From: Chlamydiia bacterium
Lineage (GTDB): Bacteria > Chlamydiota > Chlamydiia > Chlamydiales > Rhabdochlamydiaceae
Direction of reading: 5' to 3'
DNA length: 38,344 nt
NCBI GenBank assembly: GCA_021324995.1
Contig: JAJPIB010000010.1
Span: forward strand, 1 to 38,344
Under the pieces are notes generated by a model. That model worked only from the letters and a program-made list of their open reading frames with translations, was not told the origin of the DNA and searched no databases. Below, piece after piece: positions 7,648 through 17,123 of the stretch; position 1 is the stretch's first letter; every line of letters begins with the position of its first letter. Made by a program: the position numbers and the translations under genes.

Positions 7648-8268
7648 TCAGGTGTCTTGAGGAGGCTTGCGTTTTTGCCAATAGTCCAAACCATAATCAT
7701 AAAGGAGTTGTTGTCCTGCGACAATCGATTTGTTAGAGATGAGAATAGCGTGGATTAATCCGTCGCAATAAACGGAGATCAGGTCGAGATTGGGGCAAAA
7801 GCTATGATTGATGAAGCGGGTATGGTTTCCCGAGTTTTGGCAATCGATGACCATGGAAATGCTTTTTCGCTGTCCGATGGTATAATCAAAGCAATATAAG
7901 TTCTTCCACCTTCCCCAAAACTTGCGCTTGTGGACAAGTCCTGTGTATTCGCCGATAAATGTTCGAGCGGGAATGTTCGCATTTGTCCACACCCCGTAAC
8001 CGATTTTGTCATCAATCCAAGCGATCGAGAGGTCTAATGCAACTTTTCCTCGAATTTCTTTTGCATAATATTGTCCGAGCCATTTTTGTCTTGGGGTGAT
8101 CCATTCCTTGACAAGCGCTTTTTCACACTTTCTTTTGATAATTTTTCTTATCTTTTCGTTCTCAAACTGAAGCTCTTTGAAGTAATGAATACGTAGAGTA
8201 TTTTCGAAATCTAAAGGAGAATGGATCTCAAGCGTCCTTTTGTCGGGAGTGATCACTTTTAAAGGCAT
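7648..8268 (-). CDS. SET-domain protein lysine methyltransferase (NUE/cpnSET-like)
   Basis: This 206-residue protein is mostly a SET domain. Visible motifs are GYGVWTNANIPARTFIGEYTG (90-110), the NHTRFINHSFCPN block (148-160) that binds S-adenosylmethionine and forms the knot, and LLYDYGLDYW (188-197) with the catalytic-type Tyr. About 80 N-terminal residues are basic and helical. Chlamydial relatives (C. trachomatis NUE, C. pneumoniae cpnSET) methylate host histones or the chlamydial histone-like protein Hc1; assignment here is by similarity. No Cys-rich post-SET region is present. An AGGATAA ribosome site precedes the ATG. It lies 27 bases downstream of glpF on the same strand, so the two may share a transcript. 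Confidence 0.88.
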   Translation of the reverse strand: MPLKVITPDKRTLEIHSPLDFENTLRIHYFKELQFENEKIRKIIKRKCEKALVKEWITPRQKWLGQYYAKEIRGKVALDLSIAWIDDKIGYGVWTNANIPARTFIGEYTGLVHKRKFWGRWKNLYCFDYTIGQRKSISMVIDCQNSGNHTRFINHSFCPNLDLISVYCDGLIHAILISNKSIVAGQQLLYDYGLDYWQKRKPPQDT

Positions 8269-8295
8269 TTTATCCTGACGAGGGCATGTTCAATT

Positions 8296-9024
8296 TCATA
8301 ACGCCTGCAATGGAGAGATAACAAGTTGATAAAGCCATGCTCCAAGTGCGCCACCGAGCAAAGGTCCGCAAACTGGTACCCAAGAGTAACCCCATTCTGA
8401 GCTGCCGCGCTTGGAAAAAGGGAGGAGTGCATGGATGATTCGTGGGCCTAAGTCGCGCGCAGGATTAATTGCATAACCTGTAGGACCTCCAAGAGATAGT
8501 CCGATGCTGAAAACCAAGATCCCTATTGCATAGGGTCCCATTCCGCTGGCGATCTGATTGTGAGAATTAAGTATCCCTAAAACTCCCATCAATAGCACAG
8601 CCGTTCCTATTACTTCGTTAACGAAATTCCATTTGTAATTGCGTATAGCGGGATGAGTAGAAAAACACAGAAGTTTATTTGTAGAATCTGCGGTTACTTT
8701 CCAGTGCGGGTAATAAGAGAGATAGACGAGATACGCGCCTAACATTGCTCCCAACATTTGGGAAAAAACATACACCGGGATTAACCCCCATGCTGTTTTG
8801 CCAGCAAAGCAAAACCCTAAAGTGACCGCAGGATTAAAATGGCCTCCGCTTGCCCACCCAGTAGCGTAAACAGCGATGCCTACTGCAAAACCCCATCCCG
8901 CAGAAATGACAATCCATCCCGAATTTTGTCCCTTGGATTTGTTTAACAACACGTTTGCAACAACGCCATTTCCAAGCAAAACAAGTAGCATCGTTCCAAT
9001 CAATTCCCCAAAGAAAATATTCAT
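8296..9024 (-). CDS. glpF: Glycerol facilitator (aquaglyceroporin)
   Basis: This 242-residue MIP family channel has six helices and both half-helix motifs: GHFNPAVT and GYAINPARDLGPR. The Asp after the second NPAR is the mark of glycerol-conducting GlpF rather than a water-only aquaporin. The start at 9024 (protein begins MNIFFGEL) is chosen because a strong GAGGAG ribosome site lies directly upstream; the frame stays open further upstream to 9135, but that would overlap the glpK start region. It diverges from glpK-glpD, and together these form a glycerol uptake and catabolism module. Confidence 0.92.
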   Translation of the reverse strand: MNIFFGELIGTMLLVLLGNGVVANVLLNKSKGQNSGWIVISAGWGFAVGIAVYATGWASGGHFNPAVTLGFCFAGKTAWGLIPVYVFSQMLGAMLGAYLVYLSYYPHWKVTADSTNKLLCFSTHPAIRNYKWNFVNEVIGTAVLLMGVLGILNSHNQIASGMGPYAIGILVFSIGLSLGGPTGYAINPARDLGPRIIHALLPFSKRGSSEWGYSWVPVCGPLLGGALGAWLYQLVISPLQAL

Positions 9025-9121
9025 TTTCTCCTCAAACTTTTTTTGTATCAATACATCAGAAAAGAGAAATGGATCAAGATAATTATTGACAGCAACTGGG
9101 TTAAACATTGAGATTATGAAT

Positions 9122-10618
9122 ATGGGTAAATTCATTCTTGCATTAGATCAAGGGACGACAAGCTCGCGAGCAATGCTCGTGACGCAAGAAGGGGGCGTCA
9201 AAGCGATTGCGCAAAAAGCATTTCGTCAAATCTTTCCTTCCCCGGGATGGGTGGAGCACGATCCCAAAGAAATTTGGGCAACGCAGGCGTCTGTTGCTGC
9301 AGAGGTCATGGCCAGGGCGGGGGTCAATTTTACCGATGTGGTAGCCATCGGAATTACGAATCAGCGAGAAACAACAATCCTCTGGGATCGCAAGACGGGA
9401 AAACCGATCATGAATGCCATTGTTTGGCAAGACCGTCGTACAACGTCGATTTGCCAGCAAATGAAAAGTAAGGGATTGGAGCCTCTCATTCAACAAAAGA
9501 CAGGGCTTTTGCTCGATCCTTATTTTTCCGCTTCCAAGATCCATTGGATCCTCAATGAGGTCCCAGGAGCTAGGGAACGCGCGGAAAAAGGGGAGCTTGC
9601 CTTTGGGAATGTGGATAGTTGGCTAGTTTGGAAGCTGACAGAAGGGGCTAAACACATTACAGATGTTACTAATGCCTCGCGGACAATGCTCTTCAATATT
9701 CACACAGAGGATTGGGATGAGGAATTGCTCAAGGTTTGGGACATTCCCCGAGAAATTCTTCCCAAGGTCTGTGAGTGCAGTGAAGTGTATGCAGAGACGT
9801 CTAAATCTTTCTCTGCGACGCCAATTCCTATCAGTGGAATTGCAGGCGATCAGCAGGCTGCGCTTTTTGGGCAGGCGTGCTTTAAAAGCGGAATGGTTAA
9901 AACGACGTATGGGACGGGTTGTTTTATGCTGATGAACACAGGTTCTAAGCCGGTTCTCTCTCAAAACAAGCTTTTAACCACCATTGCTTACAAAGTCGGC
10001 GGCAAAACGCATTATGCTCTCGAGGGAAGCGTTTTCATCGGAGGTGCTGTTGTCCAATGGTTGCGCGATGGTCTCGGCATCGTTAAATCTTCTTCGGAAA
10101 TAGAAAAGCTCGCGGAGAGCATTCCCGATAACAATGGTATTTATTTTGTTCCGGCTTTTACGGGGCTAGGCGCTCCTTACTGGGATCCTTATGCAAGAGG
10201 CCTCATTTTGGGGCTGACGCGAGGGAGCACATCGGCTCATATTGCAAGAGCTGCTTTAGAAGGAATCGCCTATCAAGTGACCGATGTTCTCAAAGCGATG
10301 GAAAGCGATGCGTCAATGAAAATCCAACAGCTTAGAGTGGATGGAGGCGCTGTTCAAAATAATCTGCTGATGCAATTTCAATCGGATATGCTTGGAGTCT
10401 CTACAGTCCGTCCACAAATGACCGAATCAACAGCTCTTGGAGCTGCATTCCTAGCAGGTCTTGCTGTCAAATTTTGGAAAGACGAAGAAGAGATTGCCCG
10501 CTATTGGAAAGCCGATAGAGAGTTTTTACCTCAAATGCCTCAAGAAAAAGTATCTAAATTGCGCAGAAATTGGGCCAAAGCCATTAAATGTGCACAGCTT
10601 TGGGAGGATAGGGAGTGA
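9122..10618 (+). CDS. glpK: Glycerol kinase
   Basis: This 498-residue FGGY family kinase phosphorylates glycerol to glycerol 3-phosphate with ATP. The N-terminus [17 protein letters not shown] is the phosphate-binding motif. The substrate region includes [16 protein letters not shown] and WQDRRT. The C-terminal half carries [18 protein letters not shown] and [17 protein letters not shown]. coli GlpK has 502 residues. The ATG at 9122 gives the best spacing to a weak TTGAG site; ATG 9116 is an alternative. The stop overlaps the glpD start by 4 bases. Confidence 0.94.
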   Translation: MGKFILALDQGTTSSRAMLVTQEGGVKAIAQKAFRQIFPSPGWVEHDPKEIWATQASVAAEVMARAGVNFTDVVAIGITNQRETTILWDRKTGKPIMNAIVWQDRRTTSICQQMKSKGLEPLIQQKTGLLLDPYFSASKIHWILNEVPGARERAEKGELAFGNVDSWLVWKLTEGAKHITDVTNASRTMLFNIHTEDWDEELLKVWDIPREILPKVCECSEVYAETSKSFSATPIPISGIAGDQQAALFGQACFKSGMVKTTYGTGCFMLMNTGSKPVLSQNKLLTTIAYKVGGKTHYALEGSVFIGGAVVQWLRDGLGIVKSSSEIEKLAESIPDNNGIYFVPAFTGLGAPYWDPYARGLILGLTRGSTSAHIARAALEGIAYQVTDVLKAMESDASMKIQQLRVDGGAVQNNLLMQFQSDMLGVSTVRPQMTESTALGAAFLAGLAVKFWKDEEEIARYWKADREFLPQMPQEKVSKLRRNWAKAIKCAQLWEDRE

Positions 10619-12171
10619 ATCGGGGGAGAATGATCCGAGAAATTGAAGAGTTTCCCGACAAATGGGATGTCATTATTATTGGTGGGGGCGCTACCGGCCT
10701 CGGTGCTGCTGTGGATAGCGCCTCGCGCGGATATAAAACACTTCTTCTTGAACAATCCGATTTTGCCAAAGGAACATCGAGCCGCAGCACAAAACTGATC
10801 CATGGAGGTTTGAGATATTTACAGCAAGGGAACATTTCCCTCGTTAGCGAAGCTCTGAAAGAAAGAGGTCTTTTGTGCGAAAATGCTCCCCATCTCATTC
10901 ATCACCTTCCCTTTCTTGTGCCTAGCTACAAATGGTGGGAAGGCCCTTTTTACGGAATTGGGTTAAAGCTCTACGATGCTTTAGCAGGAAAGCTTGGGAT
11001 AGAAAAATCGCGCACTCTTTCTCGCGAAGAAACGCTAAAAGCAATTCCTACCCTGGAGCCAAAAGGACTTCGAGGCGGCTCCATTTATTACGATGGTCAG
11101 TTTGATGATGCGAGGCTCGCCATCTGTTTAGCACAAACAGCAGTAGACCAAGGTGCCGTGCTTTTGAATTATATTAAGGTAACAGGATTGATCAAAAAGA
11201 ACGGCATTTGTTCTGGTGTTCATGCGACCGATCGAGAGACGGGAAAAAAATATGCACTCCATAGTCATGTCCTCATCAATGCAACAGGTGTCTTTTCCGA
11301 TACAATTTTACACAAAGATGATCCAAAAGCCAAAAAGATCATTGCACCAAGTCAAGGGGTACATCTTGTCCTCGATAAATCTTTCCAGCTTGAAAAAACG
11401 GCGATTCTTGTTCCTCACACAGAGGATGGGCGTGTCCTTTTTATGGTTCCTTGGCACGATCGCGTTCTCCTGGGCACAACAGATACGAGTATCAAAAAAA
11501 GCTCTTTGGAACCACATGCCTTTAAAAAAGAAATCGACTTCTTGATTGCGCAGGCACAGAAATATCTCTGCAAAGAGCTTACCCGCGAGCACATTTTAAG
11601 TGTTTTCGCAGGTCTTCGCCCTCTTATTAAGGCGACTAAGAGCAAAAACACTGCAGCTCTTTCCCGCGAGCACATGATTCTCGTGTCTAAGTCGAAGCTC
11701 GTTACTATTGCGGGGGGCAAATGGACAACTTATCGAAAAATGGCTGAAGATGTCGTCGATAAAGCAGCCTCCGTAGGCGGGCTTCCTGAAAGAAATTGTC
11801 TGACTGCTTCCCTTAAACTTTATGGTTGGCAAGAGGGGATTGACCCTAGGCATCATTTAAGCACCTATGGCTCTTTTCAGAAAGAAATCAAGGCTCTCAC
11901 TCAAAAAAATAAGAAGCTTGCTGCGCGGTTACATTCTAAGCTCCCTTACATTGAAGCGGAAGTGATTTGGGCAGTCCGCGCAGAAATGGCCAGAACTCTT
12001 GAAGATGTTCTCTCTAGGCGCACGCGTTCTCTCTTACTCGACGCAAAGGCGAGCCTAGATATCGCTCCTAAAGTCGCAAAACTTATGGCAAAAGAGCTAA
12101 AGAGAGATGAAAAGTGGGAAAAATATCAGATCGAAGATTATCAAAAACTTTGCAAAGCGTACATAGTGTGA
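10615..12171 (+). CDS. glpD: FAD-dependent glycerol-3-phosphate dehydrogenase
   Basis: This 518-residue peripheral membrane enzyme oxidises glycerol 3-phosphate to dihydroxyacetone phosphate and passes electrons to quinone. The FAD dinucleotide fold is at the N-terminus ([21 protein letters not shown]), followed by the family signature [17 protein letters not shown]. Further family blocks are [16 protein letters not shown] and [17 protein letters not shown], and a helical C-terminal domain follows. The start is GTG at 10615, overlapping the glpK stop, with a GGGAGGA site 6 bases upstream; ATG 10630 is possible but has poor spacing. It overlaps the phosphatase gene at its end. Confidence 0.94.
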   Translation: MNRGRMIREIEEFPDKWDVIIIGGGATGLGAAVDSASRGYKTLLLEQSDFAKGTSSRSTKLIHGGLRYLQQGNISLVSEALKERGLLCENAPHLIHHLPFLVPSYKWWEGPFYGIGLKLYDALAGKLGIEKSRTLSREETLKAIPTLEPKGLRGGSIYYDGQFDDARLAICLAQTAVDQGAVLLNYIKVTGLIKKNGICSGVHATDRETGKKYALHSHVLINATGVFSDTILHKDDPKAKKIIAPSQGVHLVLDKSFQLEKTAILVPHTEDGRVLFMVPWHDRVLLGTTDTSIKKSSLEPHAFKKEIDFLIAQAQKYLCKELTREHILSVFAGLRPLIKATKSKNTAALSREHMILVSKSKLVTIAGGKWTTYRKMAEDVVDKAASVGGLPERNCLTASLKLYGWQEGIDPRHHLSTYGSFQKEIKALTQKNKKLAARLHSKLPYIEAEVIWAVRAEMARTLEDVLSRRTRSLLLDAKASLDIAPKVAKLMAKELKRDEKWEKYQIEDYQKLCKAYIV

Positions 12172-12731
12172 ATATTTATCTTATACGCCATGGAGAGACG
12201 GCATGGACGCTTACTCAACAGCACACTGGCACAACAGATATTCCCTTGACAACACGCGGTGAAGAAGACTCCGTCCGGCTCGGTAAAAAGCTGAAGGGCA
12301 TCTCTTTCACTAAAATCCTTTGCAGCCCCTTGAAAAGAGCGATCGCGACCTGCCAGCATGCAGGACTTCTTGGACAAGCAGAGATTAATTCCGAACTTGT
12401 TGAATGGAACTATGGGGAGTATGAAGGGCGGACATCAGAAGAAATCTGGCAGACTTGTCCGGGCTGGAATATCTTTTCACACGGGGCGCCGCAGGGAGAA
12501 AGCATTTCAGACATCAGCTCTAGAGCGGATCGCGTCTTGAAGAAGATTCTTGCGGCGGGTGGGAAAGTCGCTGTATTTTCTCATGGCCACTTTTTGCGGG
12601 CACTTACAGCGCGCTGGCTTGAGCTTACAGTAGGGGAAGGGCGACTTTTCGCCCTTTCTCCTTCCTCATTATCCATCCTGGGTTTTGAAAGAGCAAATCG
12701 AGTGATTCAGCTTTGGAATCAACTTGATTAA
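12168..12731 (+). CDS. Histidine phosphatase superfamily protein
   Basis: The 187-residue protein begins almost at the catalytic motif: LIRHGETAWT, where the His is phosphorylated. The second catalytic region is FSHGHFLRAL near residue 136. The central ELVEWNYGEYEGRTSEEI is typical of phosphoglycerate-mutase-like phosphatases. The substrate could be a sugar phosphate or another small phosphate ester and cannot be told. The start is GTG at 12168, overlapping the glpD stop by 4 bases (GTGTGA). This makes it the last gene of a glpK-glpD-phosphatase operon and hints at a role in glycerol or triose phosphate metabolism. Confidence 0.82.
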   Translation: MNIYLIRHGETAWTLTQQHTGTTDIPLTTRGEEDSVRLGKKLKGISFTKILCSPLKRAIATCQHAGLLGQAEINSELVEWNYGEYEGRTSEEIWQTCPGWNIFSHGAPQGESISDISSRADRVLKKILAAGGKVAVFSHGHFLRALTARWLELTVGEGRLFALSPSSLSILGFERANRVIQLWNQLD

Positions 12732-12752
12732 AATTAAAAATTTAATTTTTTT
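12731..12752 (+). terminator. Weak AT-rich candidate terminator after the glp operon
   Basis: An 8-bp AT-only inverted repeat (AAATTAAA/TTTAATTT, two bases between) begins in the stop codon of the phosphatase gene and is followed by a T run. The stem is unstable, so this is only a candidate. Confidence 0.3.
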
Positions 12753-12933
12753 CATTCGAATGTGATATATTTTTAACCCAGGAATCATTAAGCTCTTTTC
12801 CCGAGCTAAATTGAGTTTTGATTAAAACCCCATTCCTATTTCTATCTTCTTTAAACTCTTTAGTCTAAGAAAACCGCATTCTAATTTTAAATAAAATTTT
12901 TGATTCCAGTTTGTTGGTGTGAAAGATTAAAAA

Positions 12934-12962
12934 TTGATTTCATTTATGAATTTAATTATAAT
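12934..12962 (+). promoter_or_regulatory. Predicted promoter of the glycogen-synthase-like gene
   Basis: TTGATT (12934-12939) and a perfect TATAAT (12957-12962) are separated by 17 bases in a very AT-rich gap. A transcript start near 12969 is expected, with an AGGG ribosome site 8 bases before the ATG at 12997. Confidence 0.6.
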
Positions 12963-12996
12963 ATAGAAACAACAAGCAAAAATTAGGGTTATAATT

Positions 12997-15900
12997 ATGT
13001 CAGGTCGGATTGATTTAAATCCTCATTATAATAGTTACATTCATCACGCTCATACCCAAACTTCTTTGAATTTGCCTCTAGAAGCTCGCGCGGCTATCTT
13101 TGATCGAGCAAGTCAGGATGCATATAGAATCGCCAATGGGCTCGCGAATTCAATCGAGCAACTAAAAGCATTCCTCAATAATCTTAATACTCCTGAATTC
13201 TGCACCAACTCTTTTATAGGCGCTTTCAGAACAAATATCAGCCCTGAGGTCTATAAAGCGCTCTGCTTGGAGGTTTCTTTAGCTCTCTATAAGTCGGAAG
13301 ATGAAAGAGTGGGGGACCAGCTTTTAAACGAGAATTTTTTTGAAATTCTTCGCTTAAAGGATGTCGATGGAAAGAACCCCATAGAGAAAATCTTAGACCA
13401 TTACATTTCCCAAGCGGAAACATATCGTGCGATTGGAGCGATTAATGGATTGGCCTTTTACTTATCTTTATTGCAAGATGCCGAATGCAGTATGAAAACA
13501 CAATCGCTTTTCTCCAATACAGACGCGTTTCGTCGAGCAAGCGATTTAAAACAAAAGACACAAAGCTGGTTTGAAGGGCTTAATCCCAAAGCCAAAGGCA
13601 TGTTATGTGAAGAGGCGTGGAGGATTGATGGAAAACCTAGCGAAAATGATTATGGCTATCGGGTTGTATCCAATGATGTAAAGGTGCTATTCGACCTAAA
13701 GGGAAAGAACATTATAAATATCTGCCTAAGTCAACTCGAAATTCAAAAGAACCTTCCTTTTGCTTTCCGCACTCAGTTTGTGTGTCCCCTCGGCATTCTT
13801 CCCTCCGATACTCCGGAGACAGTGCAAAACGTTCAGAGATTAAATTATCTCCAAGATTTAAAACTGTTGATTGCCGACTCTAATCGAAGCAGAGATACTA
13901 TTGCAGCCAAATACAACGATGCAGTTCCTAAGCTTAAGGAATCTTTGAAAGAGGTGAGGGAATTCCTCTGCAGAGTCGTCGCACTCTCCAGCTACAGGTC
14001 TCAAGAAGATATCAATTTCGGAGAGTACCTTTTAAACACCAATCCTTGGTGGTTGTCCAAAAGCCAAAATTCGTCAGGGGTTTGCGTTATCGACCAATTG
14101 ATTTCTCATTATTCTGCGAAAGTTCAATTCAACAGATTGGAAAAAGAGATCAACAATCTCGCTAGTACCGAAGCTTTTAATAATCGCCAAAGAACGCTTG
14201 ATGCTTTTAATCGTTTAAATCCTAAAGCACAAGAACGTCTGCGCAATAAAGTGTGGTACTATCGCGGGGGAAAGAGCGATCCTCATTTTGGAGGTTGGGG
14301 TTATGGAACACACGCGATTAATGAAAACTCCCATTGCCTATTTCAGAAAGTAAGTCCTTATGGACCAAGCATTCTTAAGGAATACCAGCTCGAGCTGCAA
14401 GATAAAAACAAAAAATCCAATACAGCACTTCTTGCAGAGCTTGAGCGCGCTAAAACCCTTCCTCAGCAGCCCATCGATGTTTCCACGACACCGCTCGAGC
14501 AGCAACCCGGCCTAATTAATGAGCTTCCCGAAAATCTGCGGGTCGCTGTGGTTACCGCTGAGTTTGAGCCCGCCGGTATAGGAGGACTCAAACCTGCTGT
14601 CAGCGGGATGGTGCGCGCCTTTGGAGCAAAGGATACGCGTGTGGTCATGCCTTTATATACCAATGGGCCGATTCACGATGATCTCATCAAGCAGATGAAG
14701 GAAACCGACCATGAAATTTGGGCAGACGGACACAGAATGCGTGTGATGAAAGCAAATATCAATGGAGTGCGCTGTTACTTTATCGAACATTCAGCCTTTG
14801 AGATTCCTAAAAAAGCAGATGGAGTCTCCTCAGGAAACTTTTACGAGGGGGATTATAACCACGTCAGGTATCGCTGGGCAGTCTTCCAGAAGGCCGCCGC
14901 CGATCTTTGCTACAACTTTAGTAAAAAAAGACACCCTGTACAGCTTGTGCACTGCCATGATGGACAAACGGCATTGGTTCCTAAATTCTTACAAGAACAT
15001 CACCCAAAAGAATGGATGCAGGGACAAACTCCCGTAGTCCATTTTACTTACCACAATAATGCAGAACCCATGAAATATGAGAATGAAGCAGTGGATATTC
15101 TTGAGAAAATGGGTCTACCAAAAGAATCAACGAATTCTTTCATCCAAGCCCTTCAAATTGCCGACGTGAAATCCACAGTATCTCTGCAGTTTGGAAAAGA
15201 ATCTCAAATGCCGCAGACCGAATTCGATACTGGGCTTGATGACAGCGGACTGCAAGAGTACATCAAAAAAGCCGCTTTTGAGAAGACTCTGTTTGGCGTC
15301 GTCAACGGGAACACGATTAATTTTGACCCGAGAAAGGATGAGCAGTTGCGAAACTGGAAATCTGTGCTTCCGGAAACAAAAGACAAAATAGTAGACTTGC
15401 GCTTTGGACCCAACTCCACAGCTGAAGAACTCGCTGAAAATACGGTGCTCATTCAGCGCGAACTCTGTGCTTATCTCAAAAGCCTTAACCCAAATGATCC
15501 TGCCTACGCAGATCTCGATCCAGAGAAACCGATCTTCATGTACCTTGGCCGTTACGATACAAACCAAAAAGGGATTGATAAACTGCCTCTCATTATGCGC
15601 GAGGTCATCAGTCGTGGCGGACAATTTGTCTGCGTTGGCATTGAACCCGATGACAGAGCTAAACACATTCTGTGGGAAATGAAGGAGTTTGCAAAGGCGC
15701 ATGGGAACAAAGGGGTTCTCATTCTTGAGGATACCAAGGTTGGGAAAGACTTTAAGTATCAGGGGGTTTTTGGAAGGCTTCTTCGTGCCATCGCCTATCC
15801 GGTATTTCCTTCGCGTTATGAGCCTTGCGGTCTCGTTCAGGGTGAATCACATTGCTACGGAAGAATGCCGCTGGTGACAGGAACAGGTGGTTTTGTCGAT

Positions 15901-16248
15901 ACTATTCAAACAGAAGGACCAAATAGAAACGGCTATCTCTTTAAGCGTTGCAATAACTGGCATTCAAAAGAGCAGGACGAAGCGATCATTGGAACCCTTG
16001 CACAAGCGCTGACGGAAGCTCTTAACATCCAACGCGCTTTGTATAGCAACGATCTGGGAGCAATAGGACCTTACATGGAAAGAGCAAAACAGATCATGAG
16101 AAATGCTCTCAATTCGACATGGGAAAAAACGCCAGATAGATCCTTGAGCGCAATTAGAAAACGCTCGCTCATCGATGCGAAAGGCTTCCAAAACCTCAAG
16201 CTTCGCGGCGGATCAAAAAACGTCGATCTCGCAATACTTGCTCTTTAA
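12997..16248 (+). CDS. Glycogen/starch synthase-like protein with a duplicated N-terminal extension
   Basis: The protein has 1083 residues; ordinary bacterial GlgA has about 475. Residues from about 513 onward match the GT5 glycogen synthase fold: LRVAVVTAEFEPAG, VHCHDGQTAL (651-660), HFTYHNNAEP, FGVVNGNTINFDP, GRYDTNQKGID with R852 and K858, and YEPCGLVQGESHCYG with the catalytic-type Glu E942. The ADP-glucose-binding KxGGL loop is altered to GIGGL (527-531), losing the conserved Lys. Residues 1-510 match no family I know. They contain two related modules, about 87-255 and 316-466, each with a FxxLNPKA segment and a WGYG/DYGYR-like segment. It has no signal peptide. It may be a paralogue or a secreted effector rather than the housekeeping GlgA. 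Confidence 0.85.
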   Translation: MSGRIDLNPHYNSYIHHAHTQTSLNLPLEARAAIFDRASQDAYRIANGLANSIEQLKAFLNNLNTPEFCTNSFIGAFRTNISPEVYKALCLEVSLALYKSEDERVGDQLLNENFFEILRLKDVDGKNPIEKILDHYISQAETYRAIGAINGLAFYLSLLQDAECSMKTQSLFSNTDAFRRASDLKQKTQSWFEGLNPKAKGMLCEEAWRIDGKPSENDYGYRVVSNDVKVLFDLKGKNIINICLSQLEIQKNLPFAFRTQFVCPLGILPSDTPETVQNVQRLNYLQDLKLLIADSNRSRDTIAAKYNDAVPKLKESLKEVREFLCRVVALSSYRSQEDINFGEYLLNTNPWWLSKSQNSSGVCVIDQLISHYSAKVQFNRLEKEINNLASTEAFNNRQRTLDAFNRLNPKAQERLRNKVWYYRGGKSDPHFGGWGYGTHAINENSHCLFQKVSPYGPSILKEYQLELQDKNKKSNTALLAELERAKTLPQQPIDVSTTPLEQQPGLINELPENLRVAVVTAEFEPAGIGGLKPAVSGMVRAFGAKDTRVVMPLYTNGPIHDDLIKQMKETDHEIWADGHRMRVMKANINGVRCYFIEHSAFEIPKKADGVSSGNFYEGDYNHVRYRWAVFQKAAADLCYNFSKKRHPVQLVHCHDGQTALVPKFLQEHHPKEWMQGQTPVVHFTYHNNAEPMKYENEAVDILEKMGLPKESTNSFIQALQIADVKSTVSLQFGKESQMPQTEFDTGLDDSGLQEYIKKAAFEKTLFGVVNGNTINFDPRKDEQLRNWKSVLPETKDKIVDLRFGPNSTAEELAENTVLIQRELCAYLKSLNPNDPAYADLDPEKPIFMYLGRYDTNQKGIDKLPLIMREVISRGGQFVCVGIEPDDRAKHILWEMKEFAKAHGNKGVLILEDTKVGKDFKYQGVFGRLLRAIAYPVFPSRYEPCGLVQGESHCYGRMPLVTGTGGFVDTIQTEGPNRNGYLFKRCNNWHSKEQDEAIIGTLAQALTEALNIQRALYSNDLGAIGPYMERAKQIMRNALNSTWEKTPDRSLSAIRKRSLIDAKGFQNLKLRGGSKNVDLAILAL

Positions 16249-16270
16249 AAAGCCTAATTGCGGCAAGAGG

Positions 16271-16301
16271 GAAACAAGTCTGGAAATTCCAGACTTGTTT
16301 C
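16271..16301. terminator. Bidirectional terminator candidate
   Basis: A perfect 13-bp stem, GAAACAAGTCTGG and its complement, closes a 5-base AAATT loop between two convergent genes. The distal end of the stem is GTTTC, giving a short T run for the plus strand and likewise for the minus strand. Confidence 0.6.
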
Positions 16302-16310
16302 GTGAGAGAA

Positions 16311-16937
16311 TTAGTTCTCGTTGATAGCAATGAGTTCGATCTCAAAGATAAGAGCCATATTGGGCCCAATTTCTTGGCCGAATCCCATTTGTCCATAGGC
16401 GAGGTAGGGGGGGATATAAACTTCCCACTTGTCACCTGGTTTCATCATTTGCAAGATCTCGGTCCAGCCTGGAATGACGCGGTTTAATGGAAAGACATGC
16501 GGCTGTCCTCGTTGGTAGGAGCTGTCAAAAATGCGTCCGTCGATGAAACTTCCTCGGTAATGAATCTTCACGAAGTCAAGAGGCGTTGGATGCGTCCCAG
16601 AGGCAGGTCCAGACGAAAGAACTTTGTATTGAAGACCGCTCGAAAGGGACTCAACCCCTTTTTTGTTCTTATTTTCGTTGAGGAATTGTTCGCTCTGTTT
16701 TTTGTTATCTTCTGCAAGTTTGGAGAAGTTTTGACGCTGCTGCATTTCAATCTGATTTTTTAAAGCGACCAGGATCGATTGGATTTCATCTTGTTGGAGT
16801 TTCGGATTCGATTCAGAAAGAGCGTCCATGAATCCATCCTTCAGACAGTTGTGATCCATATCGGCAAATTGGTTTCTTAAGTTTCTGCCTGTCTCTAGTC
16901 CAATGCAGTAGCTCACTTTTTCTTTAGTTGAATCCAT
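16311..16937 (-). CDS. fklB: FKBP-type peptidyl-prolyl isomerase (FklB-like)
   Basis: This 208-residue protein has the layout of FKBP22/FklB and Mip. Its N-terminal helical dimerisation domain (about 1-95) includes VSYCIGLETGRNL, and a charged linker helix rich in Asn and Lys follows. The C-terminal FKBP domain (about 100-208) has SGLQYKVLSSG, VKIHYRGSFIDGRIFDSS, VIPGWTEILQMMKPGDKWEVYIPPYLAYG and LIFEIELI. It catalyses cis-trans isomerisation of prolyl bonds. No signal peptide is seen, so it is probably cytoplasmic, unlike the surface Mip proteins of pathogenic chlamydiae. Confidence 0.92.
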   Translation of the reverse strand: MDSTKEKVSYCIGLETGRNLRNQFADMDHNCLKDGFMDALSESNPKLQQDEIQSILVALKNQIEMQQRQNFSKLAEDNKKQSEQFLNENKNKKGVESLSSGLQYKVLSSGPASGTHPTPLDFVKIHYRGSFIDGRIFDSSYQRGQPHVFPLNRVIPGWTEILQMMKPGDKWEVYIPPYLAYGQMGFGQEIGPNMALIFEIELIAINEN

Positions 16938-17090
16938 CCTAAATCCTCCGTACAGGGGTTAATTGATTCGACATATATAGCCCAAGGGGAATTGGCTCAC
17001 AAGCGTTTTTATTTGCATAATGTTTGTACGCTTTAAAATTTTTAATCCCATCAATGTCGAGGATTTCAGTTTTTTTCTTTCCCGCTGACG

Positions 17091-17099
17091 TGTTATAAT
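17091..17099 (+). promoter_or_regulatory. Extended -10 promoter of the pseudouridine synthase gene
   Basis: TGTTATAAT is an extended -10 element with a perfect TATAAT hexamer (17094-17099). No clear -35 box is present at the expected distance. A transcript start near 17106 gives a leader of about 18 bases. Confidence 0.5.
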
Positions 17100-17123
17100 A
17101 TTCATAATTTTGGGGTCAAAATC

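Noticed and set aside
9086..9121. Upstream TTG start for glpK, and TTGACA at 9086-9091 as a glpK promoter
   Set aside because: The extra residues are not conserved in glycerol kinases, and no -10 box lies at a proper distance from the TTGACA.
9025..9135. Longer N-terminus for glpF starting at 9135
   Set aside because: The family begins with the FFGELIGT helix, and a strong GAGGAG ribosome site supports the ATG at 9024; the longer form would overlap the glpK leader and start.
12114..12167. Longer N-terminus of the histidine phosphatase inside glpD
   Set aside because: The extra residues precede the conserved first strand and have no ribosome site; GTG 12168 overlaps the glpD stop in the manner of the other genes here.
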